This document shows, one piece after another, positions 9,388-22,229 of a stretch of DNA of 64,000 nucleotides; position 1 is the first letter of the stretch; each line of letters begins with the position of its first letter. The stretch spans positions 20,723,001 to 20,787,000 of the forward strand of contig OY756972.1 in assembly GCA_963580455.1 (NCBI GenBank), read 5' to 3'. The position numbers and the translations under genes are program-made. Origin of the DNA: Euonymus europaeus (taxonomy: Eukaryota > Streptophyta > Magnoliopsida > Celastrales > Celastraceae). A model generated the notes under the pieces. That model was not told where the DNA came from, made no database searches, and saw only the letters and a list, made by a program, of their open reading frames with translations.

Positions 9388-12300
9388 ATGTCGATTATGA
9401 CCTCCGCCGATTGGAAACGCCGCCGGAGTACCAGAGGTATGCTCGTACCTCATCAGAAGCATGACGATAACTATCACCAAGAGAATATTCATGGTGCGTC
9501 TTTCTCGGGGGCCGTCTTTAATCTTTCTACCACCGTCGTTGGCGCCGGAATCATGGCCCTGCCTGCTGCCGTTAAGGAACTGGGACTTATTCCTGGCCTT
9601 ATTATGATCTTTGTGTGTGGGAGGCTGACGGAGTCGTCCAACACCGCCACTTATTCCGGGGTCGTTGCCGATGCGTTCGGTGGGACCGGTCGTGCGCTTC
9701 TCCAGGTCTGCATTGTTGTGAACAATCTTGGCATGCTCGTTGTCTACATGATAATTATCGGTACGGATATTATATATTTTCCTAGAATTTACTGTGGACA
9801 AGAATTTCATTTGCAGTTGGTTCATGATTACATTTTTCCGGTGTCCAACTTTTGGTTCTAGTGTTTTAGAAGCCTGGGATTTGGGGCTAATTTGACTAAC
9901 ACTTGTTGAAATTACTTTGAGACTAGGCATGGGTGTATGTTGCTCTGTCCAGAACTGACAACCTGGTATGTTTTTTACTTTCATGTAATAGTTTGTGAGT
10001 AAACAACAAAATATATGATGTGTGGCAGGTGATGTGTTATATGGGACGGTTTCAGGAGGAGTGCACCATTCGGGATTGATGGAAGAATGGTTTGGACAGC
10101 ATTGGTGGACTTCGCGCTCCTCCTTGCTGCTTCTCACAACTCTATTTGTGTTTGCTCCTCTAATTTCTTTCAAACGTGTGGGTATGATTTCCTTTTAATG
10201 CTTTTTTACTTTGTTTGACAAGTCTTGTCATATTTTGAGCAGCAATACTCTCAAATTTTGTCGGTAGGCCTAAAGAAGTAAAGAGATTTTATTTATGTTT
10301 GTGTTATTTTGTTAAACTTTTTATTTGTGTAATAATTTTCTACGTCCTAACTATACACAACACACTTTAAATTTCCAAAATAGGGAATTGTTCTTGGTGC
10401 TTGTCGTGCCGTCGACGCTTGTATGAAAATTAATGAGTGGAAATATACAATATTGATGATCCAATCTGCAATAAAGTTTCTGTAAATAGTACATCATTAA
10501 CTTTTAGAAGGGCCATTTGTGACCTTAGTTTTAAGCATTCCAAATTTCCAATAGATATGAATATTGTTCTCTGGATATGAGCACATGTTTAGGTTTTCTG
10601 AAATGTGTCAATGCGTCTGATGCATCTCCTTCTACTCTAATAGTTATATAAGTATTGTGAATTGGGAAATCAATGATTGATAATACCGTGTTGTCATGTA
10701 ACTTTTTATGTATTGTTGTGCTTCTTTGTTAAACTGTTCATCTGTTATCTAAATAACACACTTTTACCCAGATATGCAAGCTTTACATTTCTCACTTTAG
10801 GGGATTGCTGGCCTTGTCAATTTTTATGTTCATTTTCATTATATGATTGGCAACAATGAAACTAGTTTTTCACTTCTGTATGGGCAAAACATTAATCGGC
10901 TATCTATATTTTTCCTAAAGTATGATAGCCTGTTTGAGTTTTGTATACTACATTAATGCCTCTGTTGGACTGCCCTTTAGTTTAATAGTTAAAGATGGTG
11001 CTTGTGGAATACAGCACTTGATTATCGTTTTCGATCATTTTTTTGGAAATGCTAGATTCATTGAGATATACATCAGCAATATCCGTGGGTTTGGCTATTG
11101 TGTTTGTTGCAATTACGGCGGGGGTAGCAAGTGTTAAAATGATGAATGGAAGCATTGGAATGCCTCGTTTGATGCCTGCACTTGTGGATCAGGCGTCATT
11201 TTGGAAGCTTTTCACGACTGTTCCTGTTCTGGTCACTGCATATATTTGTCACCACAATGGTAAGTTCCTGCTCTGGTCATGACTGTTCCTATTGCGGTTG
11301 ATAGCTCAAGAATGGCTATGAGTAAGGTTTTGAGTCCCCTCTCATGCTCATAATAATATAAAAGAGTAACATGAAAAGAAATATGGCGATGCGATCTTTC
11401 TTTGCACTTGTTACTTTATTTTGTGTTTAGCTAAAATCACTGAAAGTGCTATGAGACCATGTCTTTCAAGTTCAGAATCAGTAGTTTTGTAGAGCTTGAT
11501 TATGCTGAAATTTTGAATAAGATTTTCAAGTCTCTTCAATTTGACTTGAATGTTCTTGGTGTTATCTAACTAATGTAATGCATGATTGTCTACGAGTTAA
11601 ATTTGCTATACCATGTGGCAGAATGAAGGTTGAACTAATTTGCAATAGAAAAGAAAGTAGCTAAAATTTTCATTAATCAAGGGACAGCTGCAATAATGCT
11701 GCCGCATCCAGTGAATGTCACTCTGGCTGGTGAATAGCAGCTGCCACTTGTTCTCCTCACATGAAAGCTCGGTTGCCTTTGGTTAAATGCATATCTTTGC
11801 TTAATTCAATTCTTTACATTTGATCCTTGTTGTAATGCATTTTGCAGTTCACCCCATTGACAACGAACTGAAAGACCCTACACAAATGAAGTCAATAGTT
11901 CATACATCTCTCATGTTATGCTCCACTGTTTACATTGCCACCAGTTTCTTTGGAGTTCTTCTTTTCAGGGATCAGACACTGGATGATGTACTTGCCAATT
12001 TTGATGGTGATCTTGGAATCCCATACAGCTCGTTTCTTGATGATGTGGTTAGAGCGAGTTATGGCCTCCACTTGATGCTTGTTTTCCCAATTGTTTTTTA
12101 TTCCCTTCGACTCAATGTGGATGGTCTTCTCTTTCCCCATGCCATTTCAATTACATTTGACAACCGCAGATTCTTTTTAATAACTGTAGCTCTCATGGGT
12201 TTGATATTTGTGGGAGCTGAATTTGTGCCAGACATCTGGGATGCCTTCCAGTTTACTGGTGCCACTGCTGCGATCTCTGTTGGTTTTATATTTCCAGCTG

Positions 12301-12900
12301 CCGTCACTCTTAGGTAAACAACAGTACTTAATATTGAATTACTTCATCTGGAGACGTTAGTTCTTAGGACATTCAAAATGTTAAGTTGTCTCTTGTTGCT
12401 GGGCTTGTCAGATTTTGATTTGTTAGTTTGTGGTTTCAACAGAGAAATCTGGACTTCTTTTTAAAAACTCCCACCAAAGTATTGAGCATTGTACCTAGAA
12501 CATAGAAACCTCACATTGTCAATTGCAGCCAAGATTTTAGTGTTCTTAGTCGAAAGACAACATGTATGATGACCAGTGCATCTTCAAATGAATGTCTAAC
12601 TTTGCAGTATCTTGATGCAAGGGTTTTCAGTTTTTATTGGTTTGTATCTTCCAATACTGACAAGTAGTATTGGCAAAAGGCATCAAATATATGTTAAATG
12701 TCTGCCTTGTCACCTTTTAGGATCTAAATTTGTAAGTATTTATCATTTTCTTGTTACGCAGGGACACACATGAAATTGCAACAAAGCAGGACAGACTAAT
12801 ATCATGGATGATGATAATATTGGCAGTCACCTCAAGTGTTGCGGCCATTTCTAGTGACATCTACAGCATTTTCAGCATTGACAAGAAAGTTCCAAGTTGA
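9388..12900 (+). CDS. AVT6-type amino acid transporter
   Basis: Five exons: 9388-9760, 10029-10181, 11056-11259, 11848-12313, 12762-12900, giving 444 residues. It belongs to the AAAP/SLC38-like AVT6 clade of membrane amino acid transporters. The N-terminal motif GASFSGAVFNLSTTVVGAG with IMALPAA is the conserved first membrane helix and substrate loop. Later landmarks are ATYSGVVADAFG, VVNNLGMLVVYMIIIG, TVPVLVTAYICHHN, VHPIDNELKDP and GLHLMLVFPIVFYSLR. The protein ends in a short hydrophilic tail after the last helix. Splice phases agree at all four junctions. Oddity: between LTESS and TATYSGVV the usual connecting segment of roughly 13-15 residues (a helix end with an RFSRA-like motif in relatives) seems missing, in frame. 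An upstream in-frame ATG at 9304 would add 28 residues; 9388 is preferred because the extension has no family look. The exact AVT6 paralogue cannot be told. Confidence 0.88.
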
Positions 12901-15598
12901 CGATGCAGGATGGTCAACTGTGATGTTCCTTTGAGCCCATTAAATCTTGCAAATCTAACATACTCGGGGATCGTTGAATATGGTGAAACAATGAACGTGG
13001 AGCTCTTGGAATAGTCTTTCAATTCCTCGATCATTATTGGTACTTCTCTTTCTTTCTTGTAAATTAAGGCAGGGCTTTGATGTTACATTTCAAATTAGAG
13101 CAATTAAGTGGCATCGGCAGACCTTTCTTGTTCGTAAGCTGGGAAACTTTTTTAGTTCTTATACGGTGACTGCTACTCAGAGATGAATTACTCTGACAGT
13201 CCAAAGCACACCTTACACAAAAAATTTAGTGATTTGTACACCTTACTGAATTATTTTGAATGTAAGCTCAGGGGGAGAAGAAAAAAGTTGAGCAATATCA
13301 GTGTAGTAGTTTGTGCTCTGAAAGGGACTGATGATGAAATATATGGCATCAGATTCAAAGACTTGAAGGTACGTATTATACACTGTTAGCCAATACCAAG
13401 TTCTCATCTTTGTAGGGTTACAACTGTGTCTAGTTGAAGATGATTTCTTTTTGGTGTGAATCCGTGTTTAGACTTTATACTACTAAGAAAGGTCAGGTGG
13501 AGATGAAACTGAGTTGCATCTCTACTTTTAAGTTCAAAATAAGACTCAGTAATTACTAGAAATTGAAATTTAGTTAGATGTGGAGTTTTCTTTTTGTTGA
13601 AAACGTGCTTTTTGTACCATTATTATGTTTGGTGATGATTGACAGGCCAGTTGGGTCCAAAGAGTGGTGAACTGGAATAATAAAACAAAACAAACTTTAA
13701 ATACTATAGAGGTCAATCATACACTATTGTGCTCAAAACTAGAGATTTATTAGTCTTGTAAAGTTATGTATTATGAGTCTATAACCCTATAATTTCCCTA
13801 TGCAAAGCAAAATTGTGCCTGCATTAGAGATGAACCTGGACATTGTCATGATTAATATATATATATATGAGAGAAGAAAACAAGAAATACATGGAGAGCA
13901 TATACACCCAACAGCCACCCTGTGATGCTATTAGAGTTGCACATTTTCTATGTATTACTGGTTCATGGAGGAAGATTAATTCAATTCAAGAATATTTGTG
14001 TAACTGTTTACACATCTAGCACTACACACACACTCACACAAGCAAACACATTCACACTTGAAGATCGATGAATATGCTGCCAGCAAGACTTGAAATTGGC
14101 ACATTAGACATGATGTGTCTACCTTATCAATCGAGGCTAGAGATATGATGCATTTTTACAAATATAATATTATAATATTTATTTTCTTTTTCGGTGGCTC
14201 ATCTCCTTAACCCGAGTTAAGTTATTCAATTGGCAGATGAGAGAGAAGCAATTAAGTCTAAATTGTCGATTAGGGAACATATACTGTATATAAAAATAAA
14301 ATAAAAAAACAAACGTACACAAGTGCTGTTCCACCAGTACGAGTCTTACAATTAAAGTAAATTAAAACATTAATTAAATATTTTAATATGACATTTACAT
14401 TATTATATTGATGATTAAAGATTCGAAAAGAGTAGTGTAGGTACGTGACACACACACATGGAGGGACCCCAAGCACACTATCCTAAGTCCAATTATCATT
14501 ACATTTCATTTAAATCAGCCAATTAAATTAATCCAACTGCCATACATACATACATTAATACATACATACATAGTTAAATATCTATCCATATGCCTTTAAG
14601 CTTCAATCAAAGCTTACGCCTAATCCATCGGCCTACATGTTTTGTTCACTTTATCTGTTCTTTGTCGTCAAATACTATATTATTCTATCTCACGGAGTGA
14701 CGAAAGTGTTCCCCCATGTTTTAGAGTTGTCATCCATGATTCTTTGATACTGTTCTTGGACCAATGACCAGCCCACTATTCCCTGTTCTTTCCTTTGGAA
14801 TTTCTTTCATCGCATACTTCCCATGTTTATTTGAAAATTGTGTTCAAAACAAAACACAGAACAATACAATATTGAGCTAACAAGGCGGCGAAGATTGCGC
14901 ATAATAATCCATAAGACAACAATGTTATATGTTAACGTAATGTACTAAAATCAATAGAATAATGTTAATTCGCGAGTAGTTGACCACAAACCATGAATAA
15001 TTGATAATGAAAATGTCGTTTACAATTCAAATATCAAAATGTACCAACTGTTTGTTAATTGACACCATCTAAATTAGTTTTGATGCATCACATCAACCTA
15101 TGACATGATTTATGAGGGATTTGTAGGATTTATTTTACAAATACGATACCAAACTCCGCTTTAGATAGATGTCTTATCAATTTTATTTTATTTTAAAAAA
15201 ATCATGTATGTATTTTGATTATGTATATGAGTCTAATAATTTTTTTTATCATATATAAAAATAAAAATCAAAGTAAATGAAAAAAATATAATATTTTAAA
15301 TAAAAATATCATTATATAAATACTCTTAAATCCGATCAAAATACATGCATACTTTTTTAATCTCTTTTATAAAATCTCTAAAGCAGACTTTGCTCATCTG
15401 TATTACGACCACTGGATGCTTTACTCCAACAACTACTAGATCCGCCGGCTGTGATGGGCAAGCCCAGCCTGCCTCTGACCGTGGACCACCGGCTTCCACG
15501 TGTACGTTATGCCCTGAAATCACGTGCGATACGTGATCGGTTTTATGTCACAAACTCCCTCACCAAACCCATAATGTCTTATTGATGGACAGCTCATT
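12901..15598. other. Spacer downstream of the AVT6-like gene
   Basis: Contains the 3' UTR of the transporter and AT-rich DNA. The ORF at 13183-13389 has no recognised domain. A short CA/GT-rich and TA microsatellite area lies near 13855-14050. Around 15410-15540 there is a GC-richer patch with no recognised coding content. Confidence 0.35.
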
Positions 15599-15920
15599 GA
15601 GTGACACCTCTAACTTAGGAATCAAATATGTGTATTAAGGTAATCTACAATGGTAAATTTTTGTTTGGGATAGATAATGTATGTGAACGTATGTTATTAT
15701 CGATGTGACATCTCTGGTCTTAGTAATCAAATATGTCTATTAAGGGCATCCACTATAGTATATTTTTGTTTGAGACGAGATAATATATGTGAATGTGTAT
15801 TTTTATTGATGTCACACATTCGATCTTATGAATCAAATATGTGTATTAAGGACATTCACAATAGTATATTTTTATTTGACATGAGATAATATATGTGAAT
15901 ATATATTTTCATTGATTTGA
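15599..15920. repeat. Tandem repeat, three diverged copies of about 106 bp
   Basis: The block AATCAAATATG followed by TATTAAGG recurs at about 15620, 15725 and 15831. Each copy is followed by a similar CA(A/C)(A/T)AT-GTA-ATTTTT and GATAATATATGTGAA stretch. Copies differ by several substitutions, so the array is older than the 132- and 103-bp pairs elsewhere. It is AT-rich and non-coding. Confidence 0.8.
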
Positions 15921-15999
15921 TTGTAATGAAAGACGCGTTTTTCTAATGTTATTGTATTAGAGAATTTATTTTTATTACATGCATAAATATGTAACTCGA

Positions 16000-16176
16000 C
16001 TTTTTAGTCTTCTTACTGCGTAGGAAGCGGGATGTATTGTGTTCGAATCTCCACTCCTACCAATTTGAGTGAGATTTATTAATATTATGGTGAGAGTTGT
16101 AAAAGAAAAAGGGCTACCACCGATCCATTGGATCTCCGTATTTGTGTTGGGTATTTCCCTCCTTAATATAAAAAAT
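16000..16176 (+). mobile_element. SINE-like element, copy A
   Basis: The block contains a B box-like TGTTCGAATCTC (about 16042-16053), then CCAATTTGAGTGAGATTT and a conserved tail around CCATTGGATCTCC and GTTGGGTATTTCCCTCCTTAATATAAAAAA. A second copy, inverted, is at about 38785-38980. Two dispersed copies, an internal polymerase III-like box and an A-rich 3' end suggest a tRNA-derived SINE. The target-site duplication was not resolved. Confidence 0.6.
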
Positions 16177-16739
16177 ATATATAACTCACTATAAATTTCA
16201 CTCTGGGATATCGGCACCATTGTGGTGCTCTCTTTTGTTTCACATAAAATACCCATTTTACCCTCCTTTTTCATGTGCCATGCTCGTTTTAATAAATGTC
16301 AGTCCCACTCTTTAGTTTTTTGAAATTTATACGTCTTTTAATTCCCACGTGAAATGAGATTTGTTACAGTGCAATTAAAACAGTACGGTTCATGATGTTT
16401 TTGTAATGTCAAACAGATCGTAACCGTTGATTAGACAAACACTTGTTTTGTCCGTTGATTGGATCGACCAACTACGGTTTCTGTTCACCGAACGGACGAT
16501 ACAACATTGACAATTTACACGCCACCTCTGTTTCCTCATGAACTGGCGTTTAGGATATTCCGAGATTATCCCTTCACGATTTTCACTACGCTTTGACTGA
16601 AACTGTCGGTGGCTTATTGGGTTATCGAGGCTATTTTAGACAATCCAAGTCTTATCGCTAATGGTGCGTGTATGCACGACTTTCACCTAGTGATTTATAT
16701 ATATATATATATGCATTGTTTTCCTTCATTTTTTTATAA

Positions 16740-17010
16740 GCTGTTTTCCTTCCAGGCTAAATGTTTAAAATTCGGACTCAAAAACATAAAATTATTTGGT
16801 TTAAAATTGATTTTGGATCAAAATACAAAAATATTATTCAATTGAGTAGTCCGGATCCTAACCTGAATATGATTATTGTCTTATCTGAAATTAAGTCAAT
16901 CTGAATATAGTCAACAAGTACGTCTCAAAATTCAAAATAATCTGAATCCGGACATACAAATATTTCTTAAACACCTTATATTATCCAATTTTGTCACCCC
17001 TAAATTTTAT
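16740..17010 (+). repeat. Dispersed AT-rich repeat, copy
   Basis: Member of a repeat family of about 270 bp seen in several places in this window. It is recognised by phrases such as TTTAAAATTCGGACTC, a central GATTATTGTC, ACATACAAATATTTCTTAAACA and a TGTCACCCCTA end. Other copies are near 8620-9020, 27530-27720 (opposite orientation), 33970-34240 and 54845-55130. No coding content. The class of element is unknown. Confidence 0.5.
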
Positions 17011-18434
17011 GCTTTCTTTTCCACCTAATTATTTGGTCATTTTGGCCATAATATCCACAATTCGGGAAGGTTTAAAAGTAATTGACATTTATAAATCATT
17101 AGATCTGGTCAAACTGAGGAATGAAAGACTGAAATTATCAATAATTAGAAAACAACCATAAATTTAGTATTTAAAACAATTAAATATTTATTATTAATTT
17201 AAATTCATTTATGAGTTGAGTTCGAATATCTAATTATTATTTTTTCAAAATTTAACATATACTTTGAAAAATAAAAGAGATAAATGAGTGAAAAAACGGG
17301 AGCAATAAGAGAAATTAAGATAATCTTTTTAGTATATGAATAATATAAGTGTTGACCGATAAAATTAAACTTATAACCTACCTAACTTATAAACTGAGCG
17401 CATAAACTGATATATTCTATACCAAACGGGCGCCTATTATTAGGAGAGCCCAACTTCGTCAACACCAAATAAAACAAAATTAGATTTTTTTTTGTTTTTA
17501 TTTATTCCTACTTTTATTACTGTGATTTTGTTTGGGTGGTCCATTTTTGAATTTTCTCGACCTCCACTAGCGCGTGTGATAATTTTTTACTGGAATTTTA
17601 TCTTTGATTTCCGTCGCACGCGAAAAAACAGCGAACCCCCGAAGGAAACGCGATCGAAATGAGGCTTTCCGATCTACATTTCTTCCTTCTTTTTATTTTT
17701 TTACCGCTGAAATTACCCTTTGCGTTTTTTAATTTTCAGGGTTCTTTTGGTAGTTGCTGTTTTCATTACGAGGGGAAAAAATACAAAAGAAAAGAAAAAG
17801 GAGATCCTGTCATTGTCGGAACTCTGTTTCTGGTTTGTTGTGATTTTAAGATTGGTTTCTCAATCGCGGTTTCTGTCCTTATTAATCGCTGTTTCTGTCC
17901 TTGTAATACCTCTGATCAATTCTGTAAAAAAAAGAATCGATTTTTGGAAAGCAAGAAGGGAACGTGGTGTTGGGGGGACTTATTCTGGTTTCTCCTTTTC
18001 GTTTTTTCAAACAATCAAATTAATCAAAGACGTGTTGAGCTGTAATCGATTTTCTTTCCAAAACCCAACTCTTATAATTCCTTTCTTTTTCTCTCAATGG
18101 CAAGCTGTAGTTGAATGGGAGCCCTCTTTGGACTATTCTCATAGGTCGTCCCTCTTCTCTCTCTCTCTCTACCAATCTATACAAATTTTCTCTCTCTAAA
18201 GCATTGTGTTTGTGTTGTTCATATAAGTTGGTATCTTCATCTGTGACCATAATATAGAGAGGCTCCTCTTTTTTGCTTCTTCTTTCACGCGTCTCGGTCT
18301 ACAATCTCTCTCATTCATATCACAATGAGATCAGATTCATAGTCCCTTCTTCACATTTTTGTTGTTGGGTTTGTTGTTTTATTTGCTGTTAAAATTGTTG
18401 TTTGGGCTTTTGAGATCGTAAAAAAATAGCAACA
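17011..18434 (+). other. Spacer and probable long leader of the CSLC gene
   Basis: AT-rich spacer up to about 17,560, then a T- and CT-rich stretch typical of a plant 5' leader just before the CSLC start codon. Upstream ATGs exist (for example 17659, opening a 128-codon Phe/Leu-rich frame), but the frame has no recognised domain. I do not call it a gene. Whether the leader contains an intron cannot be decided here. Confidence 0.4.
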
Positions 18435-20952
18435 ATGGCGCCCTCATTTCAGTGGTGGGGGAAGGAGAGTCACAGAGGCACACCCGTGGTGGTCAAGATG
18501 GAGAATCCAAACTGGTCAATGGTCGAGTTAGAGGGTCCGACGGAGGAAGATTTCATCCTCGATGACTCACCGAGTCACGGACCCCGAGACAGAAAACCCA
18601 GAGGCAAGAACGCGAAGCAGCTCACTTGGGTTCTCCTCCTTAAAGCCCACAGAGCCGCCGGTTGTTTAACCTCCATTGCCTCCGCAATGGTAAGCCTTGG
18701 TTCAGCCGTGCGCCGACGCGTAGCTTCAGGACGCACCGACACCGACACCGACACTGACGGGGACAATGAAAACAACAGAGAACACGAGAACCCAACTATT
18801 AAAAGTAGGTTCTACTCATGCATCAAGGTCTTTCTTTGTCTATCAGTACTTCTGCTTTTGTTTGAGGTTGCTGCGTACTTCAAAGGCTGGCATTTCGACG
18901 CGGCACAAATGCGATTAAAGCATTTGATTTCCACGTCTTTGGGGGTTAGGGATCTCTTCGATTCTCTGTATTCGAAGTGGGTTTTGATTCGTGTGGAGTA
19001 TCTTGCTCCTTCTCTTCAATTGCTCGCCAATGTATGTATTCTGCTCTTCCTTATCCAGAGTATTGATAGACTCATTCTCTGCTTCGGCTGTTTCTGGATC
19101 CGCTTTAAGAAGATTAAACCCATTCCCAAGCAAGGCGCAGTTGTAGATCTTGAATCCGGCGAGAATGGCTACTTCCCAATGGTTCTTGTTCAGATCCCTA
19201 TGTGTAATGAAAAAGAGGTATAAAAGGAATAATTTTTTTACCTCTAGGTTATTAATTTGTGTAGACTTTTAGTTGCTTTTTTTTTCCTGACTCCTGATTG
19301 ATCTTCTTCTATGTTTGTGGGGGTTTTAGGTGTATCAACAATCGATAGCTGCTGTGTGCAATTTGGACTGGCCGAAGTCGAACATTCTGATTCAAGTTCT
19401 TGATGATTCAGACGACCCAATTGCCCAGTCTCTGATCAAAGAGGAGGTGCACAAATGGCAGCAACAGGGTGCCCACATTGTATATCGGCATCGTGTGATA
19501 AGAGATGGGTACAAGGCTGGCAATCTTAAGTCCGCTATGAATTGTAGCTATGTCAAAGATTACGAATTTGTAGCCATTTTCGATGCTGATTTCCAGCCGA
19601 CACCTGATTTTCTCAAAAAAACTGTCCCCCATTTTAAGGTAACTGCTAAATAACCTTCCATTATTGCAATTTGGATGAATGAATTGTACTAAAATGCTGG
19701 AATTTTGAACTCTTGAGAGTTGAAGAAAGTATTCTATGTTGGTTAAATTGCAGGATAATGAAGAGATTGGACTTGTTCAAGCAAGGTGGTCTTTTGTGAA
19801 CAAGGATGAGAACCTGTTGACAAGGTTGCAGAATATTAATTTGTCTTTTCATTTTGAGGTAGAGCAACAAGTGAACGGAGTCTTCTTAAATTTCTTTGGG
19901 TTCAATGGGACTGCTGGAGTGTGGAGGATTAAGGCATTGGAGGGTGCAGGTGGGTGGTTAGAGAGAACCACTGTTGAGGACATGGACATTGCTGTCCGAG
20001 CTCATCTTCATGGATGGAAATTCATTTTTCTCAATGATGTTGAGGTATTCATTTGTCTCAATTGCTTCAGTTTCTTCAATCCATAGTTTCCATGAAATTG
20101 ACTGTTTGTTAATCTTCAGTGCCAGTGTGAACTACCAGAGTCTTATGAAGCTTACAGAAAGCAACAACACAGATGGCATTCTGGACCAATGCAATTGTTT
20201 AGGCTATGTTTGCCCGATATTATCCGAGCTAAGGTAGACTTACTTAAATGTAAACTAGTTACTGCTGTAATTGACCGAATTCTCTGAATTCTTGTTTCTG
20301 ATACAGTTGTTGATTTTGGTGGGTGCAGATAAGCTTTTGGAAGAAATTCAATATGATCTTCCTCTTCTTCCTGCTTAGAAAACTGATCCTACCATTTTAT
20401 TCTTTCACCCTTTTCTGTATAATTCTGCCCATGACAATGTTCATACCAGAGGCCGAGCTCCCAGCATGGGTTGTGTGTTACATTCCAGCCACCATGTCAT
20501 TCCTCAATATCCTCCCAGCTCCAAAATCTTTTCCCTTCATTGTCCCTTACCTTCTTTTTGAGAACACCATGTCGGTGACCAAGTTCAATGCCATGATCTC
20601 TGGTTTGTTCCAGCTGGGAAGTGCTTATGAGTGGGTTGTAACTAAGAAATCCGGCCGCTCCTCCGAAGGTGATCTTGTCTCCTTGGTTGAAAAAGAAGCA
20701 AAACCTCATAGAATGGTGTCGGTGCCCGATCTCGGTGAAATGAAGGAGGAAATTCTGCAGCAAGAGAAGGCTGCTAAAAAGAAGAAGCACAATAGGATAT
20801 ATACTAAGGAGCTGGCACTTGCTTTTCTTCTTCTAACAGCTTCAGCTAGGAGTCTGTTGTCGGCTCAGGGTATCCATTTTTACTTCTTGTTGTTTCAAGG
20901 AGTATCTTTCCTACTGGTCGGTCTGGACTTGATCGGTGAGCAGGTTAGTTAG
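18435..20952 (+). CDS. CSLC: Cellulose synthase-like C (xyloglucan glucan synthase)
   Basis: Five exons: 18435-19217, 19330-19638, 19754-20044, 20120-20233, 20329-20952, giving 706 residues. CSLC proteins are Golgi glycosyltransferases of family GT2 that make the beta-1,4-glucan backbone of xyloglucan. The N-terminus [12 protein letters not shown] and the block [19 protein letters not shown] are CSLC signatures, closest in memory to Arabidopsis CSLC12. Two membrane helices precede the catalytic domain (around [20 protein letters not shown] and [20 protein letters not shown]). Catalytic landmarks are the LDDSDD and FDADFQ aspartates, TVEDMD, and the QQHRW form of the QxxRW motif in exon 4. A multi-helix C-terminus follows, with [19 protein letters not shown] and a closing [10 protein letters not shown]. 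All junction phases are zero. Residues near 101-108 hold an Asp-Thr microsatellite. Function is secure; the CSLC12 versus CSLC4 assignment is not. Confidence 0.95.
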
Positions 20953-22229
20953 GATGAATCTGAAATGGCAGCCTATTCGAGAATATAAATGAATGATTGA
21001 GAGTTCATAGATTCAAGCATAATGGGTGGATTGCAACATCAGAGCACAACTAAAATGTGAATTTTTGTGGATACGTTGTTGCGGGTTTGAAGGTGCTTCC
21101 TGTCTTGCCTGTACTTCACACCCTCCTGAAGACTAATACAAATCCCATCAGACATTGGAAGAAAACATGTTAGAATGGCAGAAAAATAGGGACTTCCTTG
21201 TCTAAAAGAGACATAGTTGCGATGCTCTTCTACATATGTAAGCTTGCTTGTTCTGTTTGTTATTTTTTTTATTCTTTCCTTCTATGCCAATTCTTTTTGT
21301 AAGAAAAAAAAATTGTTCCTCGAACATTAAAATTTTTTGTAATAGTTTTAAGACAGTACATAACATTCCTCTTCTTGGTTCTCTCCTTTTATTTGATCTT
21401 GTTGTCAATTCAACTGTCTTTAACTTTTAACATTCTAGTCAGTAGAATTTTGTTGAAGAAATGTGTTGGAGATCCTTCAAGAAGTATATGCTTGTTCTTT
21501 TATTGCAATAATTAGGTGATGAGTCTATTGCTCTAATGATGAAAAGGTAATCTGGTCTAATTTTTAAATTCCTTGTGGATTGACATTATCCAGTGATTTA
21601 CATTGGATTGATTGGTCACAAAAGAGCAAGTAATTACATCGTAAAGGTTGCTTTTCCAAGTGCAAACATTGTGATGTATACGTTTCAGGAAAGCACATGG
21701 ATACGTGTGTGGTTTTTGTCTGATTACAGAGTCGCCTTGTGGTCTCTCTCAAAGTTGGTTAACGGAATTTATGGGTTGTATTTGGACTCTAGAGATCTAC
21801 TTTTCTCATGCTTTACCACTCATTTTCCTGAGAAAATTAGTCTGTTACTCAAACCTGTTTGGAACATGACACCAAGAAAATACAAGGTCAAGTCTTGCTT
21901 CACCTTCAAGAGGGCTGGATTGACTAATTGTTTGGTGTTTAGAACACGCTAAATTTTATGCTGTAGTGACGTGTAGTTGTATGTGGGCAAGGCCATTGAA
22001 AATGGTGGTGCAGGGTCCACAACACAACCAAATGGAGACTGGGGGCACTTCTGGTCCGTGTGGATTGATGGGGCATCTGCCGTTTGTTTTGATAGTGATT
22101 GGGTTTCAAGGAAAATTGTAACTTTTGCAGTTGTAAACAAGCCTTTTGGTATAGTTTTCAAGGATACAACACATGGTTCTTGACTCCTTGATGACGGTCT
22201 CGCGAGTTCAGCAAGTGAAAGGATCATTT
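20953..22229. other. Spacer downstream of the CSLC gene
   Basis: Holds the CSLC 3' UTR and further non-coding DNA. ORFs at 21593-21952 and 21977-22183 have no recognised domains and are treated as chance. Confidence 0.35.

Noticed and set aside
9319..10173. A 284-codon minus-strand ORF
   Set aside because: Lies opposite the first two exons and intron of the AVT6-like gene. The translation is hydrophilic with no family features; a shadow frame.
15599..15920. Regular repeats resembling a CRISPR array
   Set aside because: The units are adjacent, about 106 bp and diverged, without unique spacers, in a plant nuclear context.
16042..16053. A tRNA gene, because of the GTTCGAATC box
   Set aside because: No acceptor stem, anticodon arm or well-spaced A box; a dispersed copy at 38.8 kb shows it is a SINE-like repeat.
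17659..18199. Two overlapping ORFs before the CSLC gene as a small gene
   Set aside because: Phe/Leu/Ser-rich translations from a T-rich leader, no domain, position just upstream of the CSLC start; more likely leader sequence.
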